Assembly (NCBI GenBank): GCA_964459325.1
Contig: CAYWKU010000007.1
Location: 89,504 to 153,503, forward strand
From: CAYWKU01 sp964459325
Lineage (GTDB): Bacteria; RBG-13-61-14; CAYWKU01
Direction: 5' to 3'
DNA: 64,000 nucleotides
Below are positions 1 to 7,855 of this stretch, piece after piece. Within the stretch, counting starts at the first letter, position 1. Every line of letters begins with the position of its first letter. The position numbers and the translations under genes are program-made. The notes beneath the pieces are model-generated. The model was not told where the DNA came from. It saw only the letters and a list, made by a program, of their open reading frames with translations, and did not search any database.

Positions 1-305
1 CCATCCAGTGGATGCTGGCCGACATTGCCCGTGACATCTACGCTTCCGAGTGCATGGTCTACGACGCCGCCGGGCGAAAGGACGAAGGCGAGAGACTCCC
101 GAAGCAGGCGGCGATAGCGAAGCTGTTCGCCAGCGAAGCCGCATTTCGCGCGGCCGACAACGCTTTGCAGATTCACGGCGGCACCGGCTACATGAAGGAT
201 TCGCCGGTGGAGTTTTTCTTCCGGGAGCTGAGGCTGCTCAGGATTATCGAGGGCACCAGCGAAATACAGCGGATGGTCATATCCCGGGAAGTTCTGAAAG
301 AGTAA
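1..305 (+). CDS. Acyl-CoA dehydrogenase, C-terminal end (partial)
   Basis: Only the last 100 or so codons are present; the frame is open through the left edge. Acyl-CoA dehydrogenases are FAD enzymes that introduce the alpha-beta double bond into acyl-CoA thioesters. The visible part carries the family's C-terminal helical domain, including QIHGGTGY, a following FFRELRLLRI stretch and the near-terminal EGTSEIQR motif that contacts FAD across the tetramer interface. Chain-length specificity cannot be read from this end. The gene converges with the minus-strand lipoprotein gene 57 bases downstream. Confidence 0.93.
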   Translation, partial: IQWMLADIARDIYASECMVYDAAGRKDEGERLPKQAAIAKLFASEAAFRAADNALQIHGGTGYMKDSPVEFFFRELRLLRIIEGTSEIQRMVISREVLKE

Positions 306-362
306 ATCGTTTGAGTCACGGTATTCCCGCATGGGCGTAGCCATGCCCGGGGAAATGGGGGC

Positions 363-2867
363 TTACCGCAGGGAGTAGGGCGGAGCTTCGGGGCCGCCGT
401 AGGCGCCCATGTCGTTGCGCGAGCCGTCGGGGTCGTCGTACTCGGCCGCCGGGTCGCCCGCATTTATGCAGGGTGAGTCGGGCGCGAGGCGGTAATCTTC
501 GGTCAAATCGACGGCTCCCGCCCCCCAGTTTTCCACCGTCATGCGGGATGTGGTGGCGGCGGGCAACGCCGGGCTGAACTCCACCGTGTCCCCTCCGGTG
601 ATAGCAGTAACGGTTCGGGCCGTGCCGTCTCCCTCCAGCTCGATAACGTCACCCACCTTATAAAGCGAGGCGTCGTTGACTTTTATAGTGTTATCGGCGC
701 CATCGGCCACAGTTCTATCCCAGAAAATGGGAGCGTTGACAAACAACGGTGGCGCATCGATATTGCCTGACCCCCCATATCCCCCGGTGATGTCGCTATA
801 AGCTACCTTGATGTCGCCGGTTCCCTCGATTTCCGCGGCGGCCGATGAACAGCCTTCCCAAAGGATGGAATTGCGCACCGACACTTCGGAATTCTCGGCG
901 TATACGGCGTTTCCCCTGTTTTCGGCGAGGTTGCCGTTGAAGGTGCAGTTGGTGACCTCGACTTCACCTTTTATATCCGCCAGAGCCGCGCCTTCCCGCG
1001 ATACGCCGTTTCCGGCGAAAACGCTGTTTTCGATTATCGTTCCGCTTCTGTAGCCGTAAATTGCCGAGCCGGATTGATAGGCGGAATTGCCAAGAAAATA
1101 ACAATTGGATATTTTCATTATACCCTTTTCATTGTAAACGGCCCCGCCCAAGCTGGTCCAGGATTGAGCGGATGCGCGGTTATTGAAGAAAGCGCAGTTG
1201 GCGACTTCCAGGCGCCTGCCTCTTACGTTCAACAATCCCGCGCCCTTATTTGCATAACTATAAGATATCCTTGCGTCGCCGTTTTTCACAATGAATCCGT
1301 CCAGCCGGGCATTTGAGGCTCCGTCGACGACGTGAAAGCTCCTGCCTTCCCCGTCGAGGACAGAAGGATACTCGAATGGATTTCCCCTTTCCGAAAGCTT
1401 CGTTTCGTTGCCTTCGAATCCGCCGTAAACGTACACACCCTTATTCATCGAGACTACCGGCTTATTTTTCACGGGAGTGTAAACTCCCTCGGCAACCCAG
1501 ATCTCATCGCCGGTAATTGCGGCGTCCGTCGCAAGCTGTATGCGGGTGAAGGCGTTATTCCAGGATTCGCCCGAGCCGTCTCCGGCCGCGTCATCGTCCA
1601 CGTACCACACCTTCGAGCAATCGGTGGAGGATACGAATTCATCCCACCGGGTGTCTTCGGCGAATCGATGCCGGTTATAGTCTTCCATGTAAAAATCCGC
1701 CGGTGGAAAGTATATTGAAAGCCCGTTGGCGTCGGGGATGAAGCTTCTGTTATATAAAACCGCCTCGTCGATAGCCCGCATGGTGCTTTCGGCGCCGGTA
1801 AGCATTTGCGGGGGAATATCCGAAGAAAGTAGCAGCGAGGCGAAGTGATACAAATCCATCACCGCGACGCTGCCGAAGCGCTGCACGCTGCGCCAGGCAT
1901 TGCATATTTCGCCCGGATAGTCGGTCTTTGCGAGCGATAATTGCCCGGCCATCGAATCCGCGCCCTCGGCCACCCGGTCGACTGCGGCCATATCCAGGGT
2001 GGATATCGTTAATATGTCGGGGGATTTATGATACTCGACGTAAGTATCGGAGATAATTCTCCCCAGCTCGGCCGTGCTCATCAGCGGGTCCAGCGCCAGC
2101 GGCCTGAGCCAGTTTTCGTAAGCCAGTCCCGGCACTTTGGGCAGGGATATGTAACCCTTGGCCTGCTTGGCCACCATGTATTCGGTGTAATCCTTCATGA
2201 AGTATACGTTCGCGGCCTGTTGTTGGGCGCATGCGCTGAATGCCACCAAATCCAGTGAATCCAGGCCGGTGCGGGTCAGGGCGCCATTAATCGCCGCTTC
2301 GGTCTCCTGAAAGTTGAGTATGTCGTAATCGCTGGTTTCGTCCTGCGAAGTGCCCCCCCAACCGAAACCGTGGTCCCAGATTACAAGGAGGTATCTGTTG
2401 GCGGGATAACTTATTACCGACCGGGCGATGAAGTCCTCCAGGGTTTGAGCCTCGGCCATATTAAGCTCACCCGCCTCCCGGAGCAGGGTGGAGTTGATGG
2501 TGTCCGGGAAGCCGTCCGGCTCGACGTAATAAAGCCTGGTTCCGGCCCAGTCGCCATTGGAGGCGTCGTAATCGTCTATCCGGTCGAAAAGGACAATTAT
2601 GTTGATGTTGGAATCGCTACCGACCCTTTCCATGAGGTTGAAGGCGTCTATTGCAAATGGCTCCAGGTCGTTGTCGCCGTCCATGTAGACCATCACGGTC
2701 CATTCCTTTTTGTCCGGGCTTTCGGCCTGATACGGGGTGACACGTTCGCCGTCGGAGGTATTACTCCATAAATTACCCACGGAATCGGAGCCGCACCCGA
2801 GGAAAATGAGGGTTTGAAAAATAAAAAAGAGGCCAAAGGCCCCTTTGATTCTGCCGCAAACGGCCAT
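363..2867 (-). CDS. Clostripain-family (C11) peptidase lipoprotein with C-terminal parallel beta-helix
   Basis: The 834-residue product starts with a hydrophobic signal peptide ending in FLGC (Cys25), a lipobox-like site that suggests a membrane-anchored lipoprotein; Phe at -3 is atypical. Residues ~56-415 match the clostripain-like cysteine peptidase fold: WTVMVYMDGDNDLE near residue 56, the catalytic His in WDHGFGW (His166) and the catalytic Cys in FSACAQQ (Cys213). From ~residue 425 the protein changes to repeats rich in N, G and short hydrophobic strands (for example NCAFFNNRA, NCYFLGNSA, NCTFNGNLA), typical of a right-handed parallel beta-helix. The natural substrate is unknown. The start lies 74 bases from a palindrome shared with the glycosidase intergenic regions. 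Confidence 0.85.
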   Translation of the reverse strand: MAVCGRIKGAFGLFFIFQTLIFLGCGSDSVGNLWSNTSDGERVTPYQAESPDKKEWTVMVYMDGDNDLEPFAIDAFNLMERVGSDSNINIIVLFDRIDDYDASNGDWAGTRLYYVEPDGFPDTINSTLLREAGELNMAEAQTLEDFIARSVISYPANRYLLVIWDHGFGWGGTSQDETSDYDILNFQETEAAINGALTRTGLDSLDLVAFSACAQQQAANVYFMKDYTEYMVAKQAKGYISLPKVPGLAYENWLRPLALDPLMSTAELGRIISDTYVEYHKSPDILTISTLDMAAVDRVAEGADSMAGQLSLAKTDYPGEICNAWRSVQRFGSVAVMDLYHFASLLLSSDIPPQMLTGAESTMRAIDEAVLYNRSFIPDANGLSIYFPPADFYMEDYNRHRFAEDTRWDEFVSSTDCSKVWYVDDDAAGDGSGESWNNAFTRIQLATDAAITGDEIWVAEGVYTPVKNKPVVSMNKGVYVYGGFEGNETKLSERGNPFEYPSVLDGEGRSFHVVDGASNARLDGFIVKNGDARISYSYANKGAGLLNVRGRRLEVANCAFFNNRASAQSWTSLGGAVYNEKGIMKISNCYFLGNSAYQSGSAIYGYRSGTIIENSVFAGNGVSREGAALADIKGEVEVTNCTFNGNLAENRGNAVYAENSEVSVRNSILWEGCSSAAAEIEGTGDIKVAYSDITGGYGGSGNIDAPPLFVNAPIFWDRTVADGADNTIKVNDASLYKVGDVIELEGDGTARTVTAITGGDTVEFSPALPAATTSRMTVENWGAGAVDLTEDYRLAPDSPCINAGDPAAEYDDPDGSRNDMGAYGGPEAPPYSLR

Positions 2868-2940
2868 ATTCCTTGCCTACAACCTCCCCACTCTTTAGGC
2901 TAATCATTTTATCCTGTATTTTCAATGAAATTCCACAAAG

Positions 2941-2958
2941 TTGAGGAATATTCTACAG
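2941..2958. promoter_or_regulatory. Candidate operator palindrome between divergent genes
   Basis: TTGAGGAATATTCTACAG closely matches the perfect palindrome TTGTAGAATATTCTACAA at 5002-5019 and its neighbour at 5022-5039. It sits between the divergent clostripain-like gene (start 2867) and the family 1 glycosidase (start 3042), where a repressor or activator could act on both. A weak plus-strand promoter, TTGACA at 2976-2981 with a poor -10 near 2998, follows it. Confidence 0.4.
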
Positions 2959-3041
2959 TCTTACTACAGCTTGTGTTGACATCCATCGGCCATCGATTAC
3001 CCTAACCGCGACTTAACAAATCCGGCAGGGAGAGATTCATA

Positions 3042-4328
3042 ATGGAGTTGGAAAAAGCCATAGAGTTTCCTAAGGATTTCCTCTGGGGCGCCGCCGCCTG
3101 CGCTCACCAGGTGGAAGGCGACAACTTTTACAACGACTGGTGGGAATGGGAGCAGCAACCCGACAGCATCAAAAACGGCGACCGCTCCGGCAAGGCCTGC
3201 AACCACTACGAGCTGTTTGAAACCGACTTCCGCCTGCTCAAAGAAATGGGCGCCAACGCCCACCGGCTGGGCATCGAATGGAGCCGCATCTACCCTGAAG
3301 TGGACCGTCTCGACCCCAAAGCCGTCGACCATTACAAGAAGGTGCTCGAGACAGCGCGGGAAGCGGGCCTGGAGGTATTCGCCACCGCTCACCACTTCAC
3401 AAGCCCCGCCTGGTTCGCGAAAAAGAACGGTTTCCTCGTCGAAAAAAACCTCGATTACTTCAAAAGGTACATCGAGCTTATCGCGAAGGAGCTGTCGCCT
3501 TACGTCACATACTGGAACACCATCAACGAGCCGGCGGTCTACGCCGTAATGGGCTGGATGGCGGGCGAATTCCCGCCCGGCCACCAGGACGTGGGCGACG
3601 CGGTGGACGTGCTCCGAAACATCATACTCGCTCACGCAGCCGCATACCAGGGCCTCAAGGAATACTCCCCCAACGACGTAAAGGTGGGCATCGTCAAAAA
3701 CATACCCCATTTCATACCCATGGACCCCGACGACCGGATGGACGTGGAAATGGCCGCCAGCCAGGACAAGTTCTTCAACGAATACCACCTGCACGGCATC
3801 GAGACCGGCGTGCTGCAACTGGGCAAGGAAGAGGAGTTCCCCGAGCTGAAAGGCTCCACCGACTTCTTCGGACTGAACTACTACATGAAAATGATATGCG
3901 ACAACGACCGCCCCATGGGCCCGATGACCGCACTGCCCGACGATAAAAAGACCCAGATGGGATGGGCGGTGCACCCGGACGGACTTTACGAGAGCATCAT
4001 GAGGCTCAAAAAATACGGCCTGCCCATCTACATCACCGAAAACGGCATCGCCACCGACGACGACGCTTGGAGGGTCGAGTACATTACGCAGCATTTGCAG
4101 AAAACAAGGCAGGCCATGGACGACGGCGCGGACGTGAGGGGCTACTTCTACTGGTCGAACCTGGACAATTTCGAGTGGGCACAAGGATGGGAGCCGCGCT
4201 TCGGGCTTATCTCCTTCGACCCCGAAACCTTCGAGCGCAAAATCAAGCCTTCCGGCCAATTCTACGGCGAATGCGCTCAAGCGGGCGCGGTAACGCCGGA
4301 ACTGGTGGAAAAGTACTCCGAGGGTTAA
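3042..4328 (+). CDS. Glycoside hydrolase family 1 (beta-glucosidase/beta-galactosidase-like)
   Basis: The 428-residue protein is a complete family 1 glycosidase of typical length. It retains the N-terminal FLWGAAACAHQVEG signature (residues 13-26), the acid/base Glu in WNTINEP (Glu163) and the nucleophile Glu in ITENG (Glu333), plus the late GYFYWSNLDNFEW motif. Retaining beta-glycosidases of this family hydrolyse terminal beta-glucosyl, galactosyl or related residues; the exact sugar cannot be assigned. No signal peptide is visible, so it is probably cytoplasmic. It is monocistronic, divergent from the clostripain-like gene, and flanked on both sides by copies of the same operator-like palindrome. 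Confidence 0.93.
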   Translation: MELEKAIEFPKDFLWGAAACAHQVEGDNFYNDWWEWEQQPDSIKNGDRSGKACNHYELFETDFRLLKEMGANAHRLGIEWSRIYPEVDRLDPKAVDHYKKVLETAREAGLEVFATAHHFTSPAWFAKKNGFLVEKNLDYFKRYIELIAKELSPYVTYWNTINEPAVYAVMGWMAGEFPPGHQDVGDAVDVLRNIILAHAAAYQGLKEYSPNDVKVGIVKNIPHFIPMDPDDRMDVEMAASQDKFFNEYHLHGIETGVLQLGKEEEFPELKGSTDFFGLNYYMKMICDNDRPMGPMTALPDDKKTQMGWAVHPDGLYESIMRLKKYGLPIYITENGIATDDDAWRVEYITQHLQKTRQAMDDGADVRGYFYWSNLDNFEWAQGWEPRFGLISFDPETFERKIKPSGQFYGECAQAGAVTPELVEKYSEG

Positions 4329-4448
4329 GAAAAAAGCCCGGACAAGCCGGTCATCGGTCATTTCTCCCTCCGGATAGTATCTGCGAGTCAGGACATTATC
4401 CATTTAACCGTAACAGATTACAACAGTATACCTCGCCCTGCTCGAAAG

Positions 4449-4656
4449 ATACCGGGTACCCCACCTTGCACGCAGTGCGAGGTGGGTAGCGAAGCTACAG
4501 GGAAATGTGGTATGAAGGATTGCGGATTATCAATCGAGCAGTCTGCTATTTAATGAAGAGGGGAAAGGCGCCGGGGTATCGGTTTCGAAGCCGTCAATAT
4601 TCCCTGCCCGTCCGGGCCCACCTGGAACCTTCGGGTCAAGGTGGGGTACCCGGTAT
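4449..4656. mobile_element. MITE-like element bounded by perfect 20-bp inverted repeats
   Basis: ATACCGGGTACCCCACCTTG at 4449-4468 recurs as its exact reverse complement at 4637-4656, delimiting 208 bases with no convincing gene. Inside the left end, CCCACCTTGCAC pairs with GTGCGAGGTGGG (to 4486), followed by GTAGC-gaa-GCTAC (4486-4498). Terminal inverted repeats around a short non-coding segment are typical of miniature transposable elements; no target duplication is clear. Confidence 0.45.
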
Positions 4657-4841
4657 CCCCGGGTTAAAACCCGGGGCTTAAAGATAAATGTGAAACTCCC
4701 CGGCTTAAAAGCCGGGGTTTCCGAGGGGTGAGCAAAATTGATAGCCCACACAACTTGCTTGTGTGGGTGAGCGAAGCTCACGGGAGACAATTCCCTCCTG
4801 CGCCTTCGGCGCCGGGCTTACGCTTACGCTTTAAGCCCGGC
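4657..4841. repeat. Cluster of strong hairpins (REP-like)
   Basis: At least four palindromes follow one another. They are CCCCGGGTT-aa-AACCCGGGG (4657-4676), CCCCGGCTT-aa-AAGCCGGGG (4698-4717), CCCACACAA-cttgc-TTGTGTGGG (4745-4767) running into GTGAGC-gaa-GCTCAC (4767-4781), and GCCGGGCTTA paired with TAAGCCCGGC (4811-4841). The short GAGC-gaa-GCTC module resembles GTAGC-gaa-GCTAC at 4486-4498. They occupy the 783-base gap between two convergent genes and may include the transcription terminators of both; the rest of the gap shows no gene. Confidence 0.6.
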
Positions 4842-4958
4842 TACCCGCTATCGAGCACACCATAATGTGTTCAAGCCATGACAAATTTTATACTTTGCGC
4901 CTTTGCGTGATGCTTCAAATGACTTGGGTTGGGGTTGCATTTTGCTACGGTTTGGGGG

Positions 4959-5039
4959 TGTAGAATTCGAGGGTCGATTTTCTACAACATTTTCTACAGA
5001 ATTGTAGAATATTCTACAACGTTGTAGGATATTCTACAG
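4959..5039. promoter_or_regulatory. Array of TTCTACA / TGTAGAA half-sites
   Basis: Seven half-sites lie in 81 bases: TGTAGAA at 4959 and 5003, TGTAGGA at 5023, and TTCTACA at 4980, 4992, 5012 and 5032. Two pairs form full palindromes, TTGTAGAATATTCTACAA (5002-5019, perfect) and TTGTAGGATATTCTACAG (5022-5039), repeated with a 20-base period, about two helical turns. This is the architecture of a cooperative operator, yet the nearest genes are both convergent on it. Confidence 0.45.
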
Positions 5040-5111
5040 GTGACAATTTTCGTCACCCGAAGCGTCGAACACCGGCGTGTATTCCACGAGCAGGGGATGA
5101 AAAAGAGGGGC

Positions 5112-6128
5112 TCAGACGGTCACCCTGCCCGCCTTTTCGGCCCGGTACCATTCTATAAGTGAAGGCAGGCCCTCCTTGATAGTCGGGTACCTCAACGGAC
5201 CCGGCATGCGCGATTTCATCCGCACGTTGGAGTAGACCAGGTCGGAGTGGGCGATGTCCAGCATCCCCCCTATGCCGAAGGGGAATCCCAGAAGGTCGCT
5301 GACCGCGTCCACCGGCACAGCCAGCGTTTTCAAGAGAAACCGGGGCATGGAGCGGATTTTGAGCACTATCCCCAACTGCTGCGCGATGCGCTCCAGAAAA
5401 TTCTTCACCGTTATCCGGTTGTCGTCCACCGCGTGGATTACCTTGGCGTGAGCCTTGGGGTCGTAACCGGCGCAAACCAGCAGGCGCGCCAGGTCTTCTG
5501 CGTGAACCAGCGGTATGATTTTATCTCCCTTGCCCACGAACGGAAGGCCCAGCTTGCCGTACTTGTCCATGAAATCTATCAAGCCCTTGAGGTGGACGCT
5601 GTGAGGGCCGTATACCAGCGCGGGGCGGATGATGGCGTAGTCCAGGCCGTCTTCCAGGTGAGCCGCCCGCATTATCTGCTCGGACTTGTACTTGTAGGTG
5701 GTGTAGAGGTCGTGGAGCTTTTTAGACGGTGGAGTTTCTTCGGTGGCGGGGAATTCCGAAGGTATACCCGCCACGGATATGCTGGAGAGCAGCACCAGGC
5801 GCTTTCTGTGTTGATGCAATGCCCTTCCGACCAGTCGCCGCACCAGCTCCATGTTGTGTTTAATGGCCCACTTGGTAGTGTTGGGCAACTCTCCCGCGTG
5901 GTAGATGACATCCACGCCGGCACAGGCTTCCTCCACCCTGACCAGGTCCCGAAGGTCGCCGTGAAATATTTCGACGCCCCGCTTTTTCCACGCGGCGGCC
6001 TTTTCGGGAGTGCGCACGAAAGCCCTTACCGGCACTTCGGCCCTGATAAGCTGCTCCACCAGGTGGGAGCCGATGAAACCGGTGGCGCCGGTTACGAGTA
6101 CGGGATTTTTCTGCTGCTCGGATTCCAT
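5112..6128 (-). CDS. NAD(P)-dependent epimerase/dehydratase (extended SDR)
   Basis: The 338-residue protein has the extended short-chain dehydrogenase layout: the Rossmann dinucleotide motif VTGATGFIGSH (Gly14, Gly17, Gly20), a central LLSSISVAG strand, and the catalytic YTTYK (Tyr142, Lys146). It acts on a nucleotide sugar, sterol-like or flavanol-like substrate; the C-terminal half does not decide which. It stands alone, separated from upstream fmdB by ~145 bases. Its 3' end faces the repeat-rich gap. Confidence 0.82.
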   Translation of the reverse strand: MESEQQKNPVLVTGATGFIGSHLVEQLIRAEVPVRAFVRTPEKAAAWKKRGVEIFHGDLRDLVRVEEACAGVDVIYHAGELPNTTKWAIKHNMELVRRLVGRALHQHRKRLVLLSSISVAGIPSEFPATEETPPSKKLHDLYTTYKYKSEQIMRAAHLEDGLDYAIIRPALVYGPHSVHLKGLIDFMDKYGKLGLPFVGKGDKIIPLVHAEDLARLLVCAGYDPKAHAKVIHAVDDNRITVKNFLERIAQQLGIVLKIRSMPRFLLKTLAVPVDAVSDLLGFPFGIGGMLDIAHSDLVYSNVRMKSRMPGPLRYPTIKEGLPSLIEWYRAEKAGRVTV

Positions 6129-6272
6129 TAGGGTCTATATTTAACCCGAAAGAAGCTCAAAAGGCAAGCGGGCGTGCCGCAAGTCGAGAAAAACACAAGA
6201 AAATCGGCAATTTATCGGGCAGGCGAAATGACCTTTGTTCGCTTTATACGGCCTTGCGCAATCAAGGCGGCG

Positions 6273-6587
6273 CTAATCGGAGGATTTTTCTCCGGCGGAT
6301 TTTTTCTCCGCAGGCTTCGACGTATCCTTGGCCGCCTTGTCGGAGCTTGACTCGGCGGAAGTCGAGGCTTCGCTTTCGGAATTTTTGTCTGCGGCGCCGT
6401 TTCCGCCGTTTTTTCGCGCGTAGTCGGTGGCGTACCACCCGCTGCCCTTGAGGTGGAAATTATTTAGCGAAATCAATCGCTTAACCTTGCAGCGGCAGTT
6501 GGGGCACCGCTTCAGCGGGTCGTCGCTTATCTTTTGCATGACCTCCACCACGCCGCACCTGGGGCAGTCATATTCGTAAATCGGCAT
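6273..6587 (-). CDS. FmdB-family zinc-ribbon regulatory protein under CIRCE control
   Basis: The 104-residue protein opens with the FmdB/CxxC family signature: [12 protein letters not shown], with Cys pairs at 8/11 and 28/31 for one zinc, then the conserved SGWYATDY segment near residue 50. The last ~40 residues are a low-complexity tail rich in Lys, Ser, Glu and Ala, and probably disordered. Family members are small putative regulators of unclear mechanism. A consensus promoter and an exact HrcA operator lie just upstream (6649-6712), so the gene should be induced by heat or protein-folding stress. It sits downstream of lptG but appears separately transcribed. Confidence 0.85.
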   Translation of the reverse strand: MPIYEYDCPRCGVVEVMQKISDDPLKRCPNCRCKVKRLISLNNFHLKGSGWYATDYARKNGGNGAADKNSESEASTSAESSSDKAAKDTSKPAEKKSAGEKSSD

Positions 6588-6648
6588 CTTTACATCGCCT
6601 CCACAATTTTTGATGAAAAAACACGTACCTGAGGCTCAGTCATTAAGT

Positions 6649-6677
6649 AATATAATCTCCCGAACCGCCCCCGTCAA
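6649..6677 (-). promoter_or_regulatory. Housekeeping sigma promoter of fmdB-like gene
   Basis: Read on the minus strand, TTGACG (6677-6672), a 17-base spacer and TATATT (6654-6649) form a near-consensus promoter firing toward the zinc-ribbon gene, whose start codon is about 60 bases downstream. Confidence 0.8.
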
Positions 6678-6685
6678 GAGAGGTG

Positions 6686-6712
6686 TTAGCACTCAAGGGA
6701 AATGAGTGCTAA
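6686..6712. promoter_or_regulatory. CIRCE element (HrcA operator)
   Basis: TTAGCACTC (6686-6694), nine bases, then GAGTGCTAA (6704-6712) is an exact match to the CIRCE consensus bound by the heat-shock repressor HrcA. It lies eight bases upstream of the -35 box of the fmdB promoter. The usual partners, groESL, dnaK and hrcA, are not in this window. Confidence 0.93.
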
Positions 6713-6739
6713 GAACAGAAAGGGTTGATAAGCGCCGAT

Positions 6740-7855
6740 TCAGTTAGACCGGAAATACACCGGAATTGCCGCCAGTCCGAAGATTACCGGCGCCGCCCAT
6801 GCGGCTATCCACGGCGTGTCGATGGCTCCCCCCCGCCCCAGGCTCAGCGTCCAGGCATGCAGTTCATAATAGGTGAGGCAAATTACAAGGGCCAGGACGA
6901 TACCGCCGGCCACGCCGACGCCCCTGCCGCTTCGCAAGCCCAGCGGTATAACCAGAACGAGCAGTATGAAGCCGCTGAGGGGGTAGCTGGTTTTGGCCCA
7001 CAAATCCACCCGGAAGGGCGCCATGTCGCTGCCGGTGGCTTCCAGTTTCCCGATGTAGGCCAGCAGGTCGAACACCCCCATCTTATCGGGTTCCTTGTCC
7101 ATGATTTCAAAGTTTTCGGGAGTTTCGGGGATGGCGATGACTTCGTTTTCCCCGTGCCGGGTGGTCATTTCGCTCCCTTCCGGGAATGAGCGGACGAGTA
7201 ATCGCGAGGCCACCCATTTGTCGCCTTTCCATCTCACATCCTCGGCTTCCATGCGGCGGTTTACGCGGAAACCTTCTCCCGTTTCGTATAAGATAAGCCC
7301 TTCCATCCGTTGCTCGTTGATGACGTATTTCTTGACCCGGTAAATTCCGTTCGCTCCGCGATACCATCCGGCGGTGACGTTCAAAAAGGACTCGGTCGGC
7401 TCCTCGCCTTTAATGGCGGCTTTCTGCAATAGTTTGTACCGCTTAATCTTATCCCGTACAACTTCCTGTTGAGTGTTGCTGGCGGGGAGGAGTTGTTCCC
7501 CCATGATGAAAAGCAGGGCAGCTATCAGCAGGGAAAACAGAAAGACGGGCCGGAAAATCGCCCTGACCGGAAAACCCGCAGCCCGGACGGCAATCAGCTC
7601 CCTGCGGCGGTTCATTATCCCCAGAGTTATCAGAGCCGCCAGCGGCAGGGTAAGCGGCATGATGTCGTACAAAATCCGGGGCAGCTTGTAAACCAGGTAA
7701 AGCAGCATCAGCTCGATGGGCGCGCCGCCTTCTCCCACGTAGCGCTGCACCCTGTCCAGGAAATCCACCATGAGAAATATGGCGGTAACGCCGACTATGC
7801 AGGCGGCGAATATACCCAGAAATTCGCGCAGCACCAGTCTTCGGAGGATTCTCAT
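6740..7855 (-). CDS. lptG: Lipopolysaccharide export permease LptG
   Basis: A 371-residue YjgP/YjgQ-family permease. It has an N-terminal transmembrane segment (LREFLGIFAACIVGVTAIFLMVDFLD, quoted in part), further helices to ~residue 120, a periplasmic jellyroll of ~150 residues, and C-terminal helices, giving the six-helix LptF/G layout. With LptF and the ATPase LptB it extracts LPS from the inner membrane and passes it to the periplasmic bridge. Its start overlaps the lptF stop by four bases, so the two are translationally coupled; the smaller, second-encoded partner is called LptG by convention. Confidence 0.88.
   Translation of the reverse strand: MRILRRLVLREFLGIFAACIVGVTAIFLMVDFLDRVQRYVGEGGAPIELMLLYLVYKLPRILYDIMPLTLPLAALITLGIMNRRRELIAVRAAGFPVRAIFRPVFLFSLLIAALLFIMGEQLLPASNTQQEVVRDKIKRYKLLQKAAIKGEEPTESFLNVTAGWYRGANGIYRVKKYVINEQRMEGLILYETGEGFRVNRRMEAEDVRWKGDKWVASRLLVRSFPEGSEMTTRHGENEVIAIPETPENFEIMDKEPDKMGVFDLLAYIGKLEATGSDMAPFRVDLWAKTSYPLSGFILLVLVIPLGLRSGRGVGVAGGIVLALVICLTYYELHAWTLSLGRGGAIDTPWIAAWAAPVIFGLAAIPVYFRSN

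Noticed and set aside
2997..4403. Long minus-strand open frame (468 codons) opposite the family 1 glycosidase
   Set aside because: It is antisense to a gene with intact catalytic motifs, its translation is low-complexity (His/Val/Gly-rich) and it matches no family.
4530..4790. 86-codon minus-strand frame in the repeat region
   Set aside because: It runs through palindromic repeats, and its sequence is explained by the hairpins.
4449..5039. Repeat-dense region considered as a CRISPR array
   Set aside because: Repeats differ in sequence, are mostly palindromes without unique spacers, and no cas gene is near.
6627..6646. CCTGAGGCTCAGT, resembling part of a TPP riboswitch
   Set aside because: It is a short palindrome downstream of the fmdB promoter; the second TPP arm and the CTGAGA core are missing.
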